NCBI GenBank assembly: GCA_900772705.1
Contig: CAAGRQ010000051.1
Location: forward strand, 1-9,338
Direction: 5' to 3'
DNA length: 9,338 bases
Source: Clostridia bacterium
GTDB taxonomy: Bacteria > Bacillota > Clostridia > Oscillospirales > Acutalibacteraceae
Shown here: positions 1 to 6,991 of the stretch, piece by piece
How the letters are laid out: each line of letters starts with the position of its first letter
Position numbering within the stretch: position 1 is the stretch's first letter
Program-made: the position numbers and the translations under genes
The notes under the pieces: generated by a model
What the model saw: only the letters and a program-made list of their open reading frames with translations
What the model was told of the DNA's origin: nothing
Databases searched by the model: none

Positions 1-1
1 C

Positions 2-148
2 GTGCCTGCCGCCTTCATCCCTCCAAGACCCCGCTTCCGCGGTGCCCCGTCCGTCAGGCGCTCGATCACCTGCTGTGACAAAGAAACGGTATTAAGGCTG
101 AAAAAGGGCAAAACATTTCATATAGAAAACGGAAAAATTGTACCTTAA
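2..148 (+). CDS. recF: DNA replication and repair protein RecF, C-terminal fragment (partial)
   Basis: The open frame runs off the left edge and stops at TAA 146-148. Only the end reads as RecF: from about position 65 it gives ITCCDKETVLRLKKGKTFHI followed by ENGKIVP. This fits the last two beta strands of RecF, the QV(F/I)IT strand after the D-loop and the terminal F-x-(I/V)-E-x-G-x-(I/V) strand. RecF is an SMC-like ATPase that helps load RecA at single-strand gaps. Placement directly before remB and gyrB matches the dnaA-dnaN-recF-remB-gyrB-gyrA order of Firmicutes and supports the call. In-frame residues upstream of position 65 (FIPPRPRFRGAPSVRR) do not look like RecF and are GC-rich, so that part may be chimeric sequence. 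The Walker B/signature region would lie just outside the window. Confidence 0.72.
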   Translation: MPAAFIPPRPRFRGAPSVRRSITCCDKETVLRLKKGKTFHIENGKIVP

Positions 149-169
149 AAGGCTCAAAAAAGTAAAGAT

Positions 170-406
170 ATGTACTTACACATAGGCGAAGACACTTTAA
201 TTAAAGATAAAGAAATTATAGGAATTTTCGATATGGATACCTCGACGGTGAATAAAGCCACAAGAGATTATCTGAAAAAAGCGGAAAAAGACAAAAGAGT
301 AATTTATGTAAACTATGACTTACCCAAATGCTTTGTTGTGACAGACGATAAAGTATATGTAAGTCCGATAAACACCGGCACACTGAATAAGCGTGCTAAG
401 TCATAA
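170..406 (+). CDS. remB: Extracellular matrix regulator RemB (DUF370 family, YaaB-like)
   Basis: This 78-residue protein is of the usual length for DUF370 proteins (Bacillus RemB/YaaB is about 81). It starts MYLHIGEDTLIKDKEIIGIF, the family's typical opening, and carries the conserved tail PKCFVVTDDKVYVSPINTGT followed by LNKRA. In Bacillus subtilis the related RemA is a DNA-binding protein that forms ring-like oligomers and activates matrix and osmoprotectant genes; RemB acts in the same regulatory network. Function here is inferred from family and position. The gene sits 21 bases after recF and 15 bases before gyrB, the standard location. The start has no good Shine-Dalgarno site (AAAG ends two bases before the ATG), so translation may rely on coupling to recF. 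The start is chosen because residue 1 matches the family N-terminus. Confidence 0.9.
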   Translation: MYLHIGEDTLIKDKEIIGIFDMDTSTVNKATRDYLKKAEKDKRVIYVNYDLPKCFVVTDDKVYVSPINTGTLNKRAKS

Positions 407-421
407 AACGGAGTTTTGTAA

Positions 422-2425
422 ATGGCAGAAGAAAATATCAAAGAAAATGTAACAAATCTTGAAGAAGAGGATATGGATACCGTTGTAACAGACGAGTATA
501 ATGCCGATGATATTCAGGTCTTAGAGGGACTTGAGGCGGTAAGAAAGCGTCCGGGTATGTATATCGGTTCGACCGGACCGAGAGGTCTGCACCATCTTGT
601 TTACGAAATTGTCGATAACTCTATCGACGAGGCGTTGGCAGGATTTTGTACTCATATCGAGACGGAAATTTTGCCGGGCAATATTATTACCGTAAGAGAT
701 AACGGCCGTGGTATTCCTACCGGTATCAATGAAAAAACAGGACTTCCTGCGGTAACGGTTGTACTTACCGTGCTTCACGCAGGCGGTAAATTCGGCGGCT
801 CGGGATATAAGGTTTCGGGCGGTCTTCACGGCGTAGGTTCGTCCGTAGTAAACGCACTGAGCGAATGGATGGAAGTTGAGGTAACTCAAAACGGTCACAT
901 TTACGCTCAGAGATTTGAGCGAGGAAAGCCGGTAAATGATTTACATATTATCGGCGACAGCGACGGACACGGAACATTTATTAAGTTCAAAGCGGACGAC
1001 GAAATATTCCAAGAAACGACGAAATATTCCTTTGACGTTCTTGAGCGCAGACTCAGAGAGCAGGCATTTCTTAACGCAGGACTTTCCATCAGTTTAACCG
1101 ATAAAAGAGAACTGATAGAAAAAACTGCGGACGATAAATACGGTGAGGACGAGCACACCGCCGTTTACTGCTACGAGGGCGGTATTCGCTCCTTCGTTGA
1201 ATGGATTAACGAGAGCAGAGGACTCAATCCTATTCAAAACGAGGTTATTCATATCTCTACCACAAAAGAAGACAGAAGCGCCGAGGTTGCACTCTGTTAT
1301 ACAGACAGTTACAGCGAAACCCTGCTTTCATTTGCAAACAATATCAACACCATAGACGGCGGTACCCACGAGACAGGCTTTAAGACTGCACTCACAAGAG
1401 TATTTAACGACTACGGCAGAAAATTCAATATACTCAAAGACAGCGACAAAAAGTTTACCGGTGACGATGTTCGTGAGGGTATTACGGCGGTTATCAGCGT
1501 TAAACTGACGGAGGCTCAGTTTGAGGGACAGACAAAGGGTAAACTCGGTAATACGGATATTACGGGTCTTGTTTCAACTCTCGTTTACGATAAGTTGATG
1601 ACTTATTTTGAAGAGCATCCGCAGGTTGCAAAAACCCTCCTTAACAAATCGCTTGACGCTTCCCGTGCAAGAGAGGCGGCGAGAAAAGCGAGAGAAAATG
1701 CAAGAAGAAAATCTCCGCTTGAGAGCAACTCACTTCCGGGCAAACTTACCGATTGTACCTCGAAAGACCCGAGTAAATGCGAAATATATATCGTCGAGGG
1801 TGACTCCGCAGGCGGTTCGGCAAAACTTGGAAGAGACCCGCAGTATATGGCTATTCTTCCGCTTTGGGGTAAAATGCTTAATGTAGAAAAAGCGAGACTC
1901 GACAAGGTTTACGGAAACGAAAAACTTGTTCCCGTAATTACGGCGCTGGGTACAGGTATCGGCGAGGACTTTGATATTACAAAATTAAGGTATCACAAAA
2001 TCGTTCTTATGGCGGATGCCGATGTTGACGGTGCACATATCACAACGCTTCTTTTAACATTTTTCTTCAGATATATGCCCGAACTTATTAATGGGGGACA
2101 TATTTTCCTTGCACAGCCGCCGCTGTTTAAGGTAACAAAAAACAAAAAGAGCGAATACGCATACTCCGACGAGCAGAGAGACTCTCTCATAGAGCAAATG
2201 GGCGGAGATTGTGATGTTCAGAGATACAAAGGTCTCGGTGAGATGGACCCCGAGCAGCTTTGGGAAACCACTATGGACCCCGAGTTCAGAACGATGAAGC
2301 GTGTAACGGTGGATGACGCACAGGTTGCAAGCGAAAACTTCTCCATTCTTATGGGCGAAGAAGTTGAGCCACGCCGTCAGTTCATCGAGCAGAACGCTAA
2401 GTTCGTTAAGAATTTGGATATTTAA
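422..2425 (+). CDS. gyrB: DNA gyrase subunit B
   Basis: This is the ATPase subunit of the type IIA topoisomerase that introduces negative supercoils. The 667 residues carry all expected parts. The GHKL ATPase holds the YEIVDNSIDEA motif (general base E62, Mg ligand N66), DNGRGIP (D93), the glycine-rich lid GLHGVGSSVV (134-143) and the QTK loop with K372. The TOPRIM domain holds EGDSAGGSAK (E459), DADVDG (D532, D534) and the C-terminal RYKGLGEM motif. The start is set by GGAG at 410-413, eight bases before ATG. It gives a roughly 20-residue acidic extension before the usual IQVLEGLEAVRKRPGMYIG beginning, so the protein is slightly longer than the common 630-645. An internal ATG at 473 (M18) is possible, but its purine tract is only two bases away. 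W482 replaces the Lys/Arg usually found in LPL(K/R)GK. The gene ends 25 bases before gyrA. Confidence 0.98.
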   Translation: MAEENIKENVTNLEEEDMDTVVTDEYNADDIQVLEGLEAVRKRPGMYIGSTGPRGLHHLVYEIVDNSIDEALAGFCTHIETEILPGNIITVRDNGRGIPTGINEKTGLPAVTVVLTVLHAGGKFGGSGYKVSGGLHGVGSSVVNALSEWMEVEVTQNGHIYAQRFERGKPVNDLHIIGDSDGHGTFIKFKADDEIFQETTKYSFDVLERRLREQAFLNAGLSISLTDKRELIEKTADDKYGEDEHTAVYCYEGGIRSFVEWINESRGLNPIQNEVIHISTTKEDRSAEVALCYTDSYSETLLSFANNINTIDGGTHETGFKTALTRVFNDYGRKFNILKDSDKKFTGDDVREGITAVISVKLTEAQFEGQTKGKLGNTDITGLVSTLVYDKLMTYFEEHPQVAKTLLNKSLDASRAREAARKARENARRKSPLESNSLPGKLTDCTSKDPSKCEIYIVEGDSAGGSAKLGRDPQYMAILPLWGKMLNVEKARLDKVYGNEKLVPVITALGTGIGEDFDITKLRYHKIVLMADADVDGAHITTLLLTFFFRYMPELINGGHIFLAQPPLFKVTKNKKSEYAYSDEQRDSLIEQMGGDCDVQRYKGLGEMDPEQLWETTMDPEFRTMKRVTVDDAQVASENFSILMGEEVEPRRQFIEQNAKFVKNLDI

Positions 2426-2450
2426 TTTGGAAGAATAGGAGATATTTATA

Positions 2451-4982
2451 ATGGCACAAAAAGAAATAAAGCATGACCATATCGATTATTCTAACCAAAA
2501 AATAATTGATGTAGAAATAAGCAAAGAAATAAGAGGTGCGTTCCTTGATTACTCAATGAGCGTTATCGTTGCCCGTGCTTTGCCGGATGTAAGAGACGGA
2601 CTTAAACCCGTACACAGAAGAATTCTTTATGCAATGTATAACACAGGTCTTTATCCGGACAAGCCGTACCGTAAGTGCGCTACCACAGTCGGTGAAGTGC
2701 TCGGTCACTACCACCCTCACGGCGACGCATCTGTTTATGACGCACTCGTAAGAATGGCGCAGGACTTTTCGCTTCGCCATCCTCTCGTAGACGGTCACGG
2801 TAACTTCGGTAGTGTTGACGGCGACCCTGCCGCTGCATACAGATATACAGAAGCAAGAATGAGCAAAATTTCGCTCAAAATGCTTGACGATATAAAAAAG
2901 GATACCGTAAACTGGGTATCAAACTTTGACGATACCGAACTTGAACCCGAGGTTTTGCCTACAAAATTCCCGTGTTTGCTTATCAACGGTTCATCGGGTA
3001 TTGCAGTAGGTATGGCAACTAATATACCGCCGCATAATATGAAAGAGGTAGCAGAGGGTGTTTGCTGTCTTATAGACAATCCGGACGCAAGCCTTGAGGA
3101 AATAATGGAGAAAATTAAAGGTCCTGACTTTCCTACTTACGGTATCATTATGGGTACAAGAGGAATTAAAGAGGCTTACGCAACAGGCAGGGGTAAAATT
3201 ATTATTCGTGCAAGAGCGGAGATAATAGAAACAAAGGGCGACAGATATAAAATCGTTGTTTCCGAACTTCCTTACGGCGTAAACAAGCGCAGACTTATCG
3301 AAAAAATTGCAGACCTCTGCAAAGAAAAGCGTATAGAGGGCATTGCCGATATTCAGGACTATACCGACAGACACGGTATGCATATCGAAATTACGATTAA
3401 GCGTGATGCAAATGCACAGGTTGTTCTTAATAATCTGTATAAAATGACAGAAATGCAAAGCACTTTCGGCGTAATTCTTCTTGCACTTGACAACGGAGTG
3501 CCTAAGATTTTAACGCTCAAGGAAATTTTGCATAAATATATAAAGTTCCAGGAGGAGATTATAACCCGCCGTACAAGATATTATCTTCGCAAGGCACAGG
3601 AGAGAGAGCATATCTTGGAGGGACTTGCAAAGGCACTCGATATTGTTGACGATGTTATCGCAACCATTCGTGCGTGCCGTGGCGGACAGAGCGAGGCAAA
3701 GCAGGCAATTATGGAAAAGTTCGGCTTTGATGACCCGCAGGCTGCCGCTATCGTGGCTTACCGTTTGGGACAACTCGCAGGACTCGAAATAGAGAAGATT
3801 ATGAACGAGTTGCACGATTTGCAGGAAAAGATTAAGGATTATAACGACATTCTCTCTAACGAGTACAGAGTGCTTGAGATAGTTAAGACGGAAATCCGTG
3901 AGGTTGCCGACAAATACGGCGACGAGAGAAGAACGGAAATTTCCGCATTCACGGGAGACGTTGAGGACGAGGACTTGATTCCTGTCGAGGATTGTATTCT
4001 TACTCTTACAGAAAAAGGATATATCAAACGTCAGACGGTTGATACCTACAAGGCACAAAACAGAGGCGGCAAGGGCATTATGGGTATGTCACGCCGTGAG
4101 GAGGATGTGGCAAAGAATATGTTTACATGCTCCACTCATGATGAAATTCTTATCTTTACAAATAAGGGCAAGGTATTTAAGCTAAAGGGTTATCAGATAC
4201 CCGAGGCATCCAGAACAAGTAAGGGTATGAATGTTATAAATCTGCTTCAAATCGAGCAGGACGAGCGAGTTACCGCAATGGTTAAGGTACCAAAGGACAG
4301 CGAGAGTGAGTACCTGTGTATGGTGACAAGAAACGGTATCATTAAGCGTACCGCTTTGAGTCAGTACGACCACATAAGAAAGACGGGCATTATCGCCATT
4401 AATCTTGATGAGGGCGACGAACTTTGCTGGGTTGAACTTACCGACGGAGAGCGAAAACTCATTGTTGCAACTCATGACGGTATGTCCATCTGCTTTAAGG
4501 AGAGCGACGCAAGACTCATAGGCAGAACCGCAAGAGGCGTTAAGGCAATCCAACTCGACGAAGGCGACTATGTAGTAGGCTTTGCGGTAGCGGTAGACAA
4601 TATGCAACTTCTTACCGTAACCGAAACGGGATACGGCAGACGAAGCAAGTTTGAAGATTACCGTGTTCAGGGCAGAGCCGGTAAAGGTATTATAAACTAT
4701 TACACCGACAAGTACGGCAAGGTTGCCATGATTGCTCCGGTTATGGAAGAAAACGATGTAATTATGATTACCTCGGACGGTATCGTAATAAGAACTCACG
4801 CAGACCAAATTTCTTCAATTAACAGAGGCGGCAAGGGTGTTAAAGTTATGTCCGTTAAGGACGGCGAAAAGGTAGCCACAATCGGTATAGTCGAAAGAGC
4901 AAACGATGAAGAAAATTCAGATGAGATCGCTCAGACCGAAACCGAAACAGAGGGCTCCGAAGAAGCACCCGAAAACGAATAA
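2451..4982 (+). CDS. gyrA: DNA gyrase subunit A
   Basis: This is the DNA breakage-reunion subunit that pairs with GyrB. It has 843 residues, a normal length. The winged-helix/tower part contains the active-site RYTEARM motif with catalytic Tyr132 (Arg131 beside it). The quinolone region reads HPHGDASVYDALVRMAQ, with Ala93 at the E. coli Ser83 position and Asp97 at Asp87. The coiled coil and C-gate follow at about 355-490. The C-terminal six-bladed pinwheel starts near 505 and carries the GyrA box QNRGGKG at 536-542, plus degenerate copies such as GRAGKG (741-746) and NRGGKG (791-796). The GyrA box marks it as gyrase rather than topoisomerase IV ParC. An acidic tail (about 816-843) may modulate DNA wrapping. 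AGGAG at 2437-2441 lies nine bases before ATG. No terminator separates it from the next gene. Confidence 0.98.
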   Translation: MAQKEIKHDHIDYSNQKIIDVEISKEIRGAFLDYSMSVIVARALPDVRDGLKPVHRRILYAMYNTGLYPDKPYRKCATTVGEVLGHYHPHGDASVYDALVRMAQDFSLRHPLVDGHGNFGSVDGDPAAAYRYTEARMSKISLKMLDDIKKDTVNWVSNFDDTELEPEVLPTKFPCLLINGSSGIAVGMATNIPPHNMKEVAEGVCCLIDNPDASLEEIMEKIKGPDFPTYGIIMGTRGIKEAYATGRGKIIIRARAEIIETKGDRYKIVVSELPYGVNKRRLIEKIADLCKEKRIEGIADIQDYTDRHGMHIEITIKRDANAQVVLNNLYKMTEMQSTFGVILLALDNGVPKILTLKEILHKYIKFQEEIITRRTRYYLRKAQEREHILEGLAKALDIVDDVIATIRACRGGQSEAKQAIMEKFGFDDPQAAAIVAYRLGQLAGLEIEKIMNELHDLQEKIKDYNDILSNEYRVLEIVKTEIREVADKYGDERRTEISAFTGDVEDEDLIPVEDCILTLTEKGYIKRQTVDTYKAQNRGGKGIMGMSRREEDVAKNMFTCSTHDEILIFTNKGKVFKLKGYQIPEASRTSKGMNVINLLQIEQDERVTAMVKVPKDSESEYLCMVTRNGIIKRTALSQYDHIRKTGIIAINLDEGDELCWVELTDGERKLIVATHDGMSICFKESDARLIGRTARGVKAIQLDEGDYVVGFAVAVDNMQLLTVTETGYGRRSKFEDYRVQGRAGKGIINYYTDKYGKVAMIAPVMEENDVIMITSDGIVIRTHADQISSINRGGKGVKVMSVKDGEKVATIGIVERANDEENSDEIAQTETETEGSEEAPENE

Positions 4983-5007
4983 TTTGTGATGAAGAGGAGT
5001 TCTTGTT

Positions 5008-6831
5008 ATGGCAAAGGATTATAACATAGACGATATTCTTTTAGAGGTTAAAAAGAGAAAAGAAGAAAACGAAAATAAAATAAAAAGCGGCGTTGACTTT
5101 ACGGATGAGGTTAAGCATACCGAGCAAAAGAAAATAACCGAACCGCCAAAGACCGAAAAGGCGGCAGATGTTAATTTCATAAAGCCCGAAAAAAAGGCAG
5201 AGCCAAAACCGATAAAAAAAGAACCGGTGATAAAGAACGAACCTAAGCCGGATAGTGTAGAGCAGGCGCCTAAAGCCGAAGAAAAAAAGGCAGAGGCACA
5301 GCCAAAGGCACAAAAAGCACCTAAGCAGGAGGCAGAGCCGAAGAAAGAGGCTGAGCAAAAAATTCCGCAGCCCGAAGCAGAAAAAAAGACAGAGCCGAAA
5401 GCCGAGGAAGAAAAGCCGCTTGAACCTATAATCAGCGGTAAGCCTAAGAACGCCGCCGCACAGGAAAGCAAAAACGACGGTTATGTGGATATAAGTTCTT
5501 TTTCCGCCGACAAAGGTATTGAAGAATACCCCGAAGAACCCGACATAAAACCTAAGAAAAATAAGAGCAAAAACAAAAAGAAGAAAAAGGGCTGGATTAT
5601 TTTCCTTTGTATTCTTTTGGTTGTTCTTATTACGGCAGGCGTCGGAACTTGGCTTTATGTTGACCGTATTCTTGACCATGTTTCGTCACAGGACGATACT
5701 CCGAAGGCAACCGAAGAAGTTTGGACGGGAATGGACAAACTGGTAGAAAGTTTTGAGCCGATAGAGGAAGCCGACGCAAGCGAAATCGCATCTCTCAAAG
5801 AGATGATTAAAAAATGGTATTATAACGGAACACCGTGCTCATCAAGTCATGTGCTTAATATTATGCTCGTAGGTGAGGACGGCTATGACCCCGATGAGGA
5901 ATCGAGAGCCGATTCGGCAATTATCGCATCAATCAATATTGATACAAAGACGATTACTCTCACCTCTGTTTTGCGTGATACCTACGCTTACTGGGAAACC
6001 GAGCCGGGCAACGAAGAGACGGGTCAATTCGGAAAAATCAACGGTGCAAAGTCTAGCGGCGATATTAAGACATATATCAATGCGGTTGAAAATCTTTACA
6101 AGATCAAGATTGACAATTACGCAACGGTTGATTTTGAGAGTTTCAAGACAATTATCGACACTCTCGGCGGAGTAGAAATAGAGATTACTTCTGCCGAGAT
6201 TAACGAGATTAACAACGACCAAAAAACCTACGACGGCACTTGGATTGATAAGACCTTTGACGGTAATTCGGGCGTTATGAAATTGACGGGTCAGCAAGCA
6301 CTTGCATATTGTCGTATTCGTCATCTTGACAGCGACAATGTAAGAGCAGACAGACAAAAGCAATGCCTTACTCAGATTTTCAACGGCATTAAGGACGCCT
6401 CAAGCGTTAAGTTGCTTAAAATCATCAACGATATTGTGCCGTATATTAAAACAGATATGAGCAGGGATATGCTCCTTAAGATTGCAAAATATGCGATTTC
6501 TCAAGGCTGGATGCAGTATAGTGTTATTACAAACACCGTGCCGAATTCACGAATTAACGAAAATGGTGCAGGCGGAAGATACTACGGCGCATGGTGCTGG
6601 AAATCGGATTTTCCGCAGGACGCATATAATTTGCAAACCATGCTTTACGGCAAGAGCAGCATAACCCTCGCAAGAACGAGAGTGGATGTAATCAAATGCC
6701 GTGAGAGCGGATATATGTCCGACGGCTACGGTCCCGTAGGCGCAACGATTATTAATGAGCACTACGGCGAGGCGTCAACACTCCCCGAAACAACCGCCGA
6801 GGAAAGCGACGATTCATCGAGCAATAACTAA
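5008..6831 (+). CDS. LytR-CpsA-Psr (LCP) family cell-wall glycopolymer transferase with long cytosolic tail
   Basis: LCP enzymes move teichoic acid-type or capsule polymers from lipid carriers onto peptidoglycan outside the membrane. Of the 607 residues, 1-194 are a charged, low-complexity cytosolic tail rich in Lys, Glu, Pro and Ala, ending in the basic run KPKKNKSKNKKKKKG. One membrane segment follows (about 196-217), then an extracellular LCP domain (about 282-510). Visible LCP hallmarks are LNIMLVGEDG, ESRADSAI (R300, D302), LRDTY (R323, D324), KINGAKSSG, YCRIRH (R436, R438) and VRADRQ (R446, R449), the arginines and aspartates that bind the polyprenyl pyrophosphate and metal. The C-terminus is Ser/Asp-rich. 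Ordinary LCP proteins have 300-450 residues; the excess is the tail. GAGGAG at 4994-4999 lies eight bases before ATG, and the gene starts 25 bases after gyrA, so it is probably co-transcribed. It ends in tandem stops TAATAA. The exact polymer substrate cannot be told. Confidence 0.92.
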   Translation: MAKDYNIDDILLEVKKRKEENENKIKSGVDFTDEVKHTEQKKITEPPKTEKAADVNFIKPEKKAEPKPIKKEPVIKNEPKPDSVEQAPKAEEKKAEAQPKAQKAPKQEAEPKKEAEQKIPQPEAEKKTEPKAEEEKPLEPIISGKPKNAAAQESKNDGYVDISSFSADKGIEEYPEEPDIKPKKNKSKNKKKKKGWIIFLCILLVVLITAGVGTWLYVDRILDHVSSQDDTPKATEEVWTGMDKLVESFEPIEEADASEIASLKEMIKKWYYNGTPCSSSHVLNIMLVGEDGYDPDEESRADSAIIASINIDTKTITLTSVLRDTYAYWETEPGNEETGQFGKINGAKSSGDIKTYINAVENLYKIKIDNYATVDFESFKTIIDTLGGVEIEITSAEINEINNDQKTYDGTWIDKTFDGNSGVMKLTGQQALAYCRIRHLDSDNVRADRQKQCLTQIFNGIKDASSVKLLKIINDIVPYIKTDMSRDMLLKIAKYAISQGWMQYSVITNTVPNSRINENGAGGRYYGAWCWKSDFPQDAYNLQTMLYGKSSITLARTRVDVIKCRESGYMSDGYGPVGATIINEHYGEASTLPETTAEESDDSSSNN

Positions 6832-6841
6832 TAAGAAAAAG

Positions 6842-6883
6842 AAAAAGTACGACATTTTGAAGAAATAAATGCCGTACTTTTTG
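6842..6883 (+). terminator. Bidirectional rho-independent terminator after the gyrase-LCP operon
   Basis: A perfect 10-base-pair stem AAAAAGTACG (6842-6851) / CGTACTTTTT (6873-6882) continues after one A.C mismatch as CATTT/AAATG, with a 9-base loop (6858-6866). The plus strand continues TTTTTGTTATGTT. The minus strand runs TTTTTCTTTTTC past the same stem, so it can also end leftward transcription from the phosphatase gene. It lies 10 bases after the LCP stop codon. Confidence 0.9.
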
Positions 6884-6943
6884 TTATGTTATAAAGGAAA
6901 AATATATTGCCACCTTTAATAAGGTATACCGGCTCCGATAAAG

Positions 6944-6977
6944 TCTCAACGCTTCCCTTAACAAGGGAGCGGTGAGA
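6944..6977. repeat. Imperfect 34-base palindrome (possible interspersed-repeat remnant)
   Basis: The arms TCTCA..TGAGA (5 bp), CGCT/AGCG-type (4 bp) and TTCCCTTA/AAGGG-type (5 bp) fold into a long hairpin with one mismatch, one bulge and a 3-base loop. It lies 14 bases downstream of the phosphatase stop in convergent intergenic DNA. No T-tract follows on either strand, so it is a poor intrinsic terminator. With the nearby ACCTT-TAAT-AAGGT hairpin (6911-6926 region) and the GGTATACC palindrome (6923-6930), it resembles the small palindromic repeats scattered between genes in gut Clostridia. That identity comes from memory of such elements and only one copy is in view. Confidence 0.5.
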
Positions 6978-6991
6978 TTTCAGGGAGGCTG

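Noticed and set aside
1..75. A minus-strand gene fragment read through bases 75-1
   Set aside because: It stays open with high GC at third positions, but it is only about 25 codons and matches no protein I recognise, so it is mentioned only as part of the composition anomaly.
996..1030. 15-base direct repeat ACGACGAAATATTCC at 996-1010 and 1016-1030 inside gyrB
   Set aside because: The copies are 20 bases apart and in different reading frames, and the encoded protein aligns with normal GyrB without an insertion. It is most likely coincidence of codon choice.
2991..4808. Minus-strand open frames opposite gyrA (155, 182 and 208 residues)
   Set aside because: They lie fully inside a clear gyrA gene, have biased composition, and lack initiation signals or recognisable domains.
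5041..5679. Long minus-strand open frames opposite the LCP tail (Phe/Leu-rich or Ser/Phe-rich)
   Set aside because: They are the complement of Lys/Glu/Pro-rich codons, which rarely give stops on the other strand. They have no ribosome site and no family resemblance.
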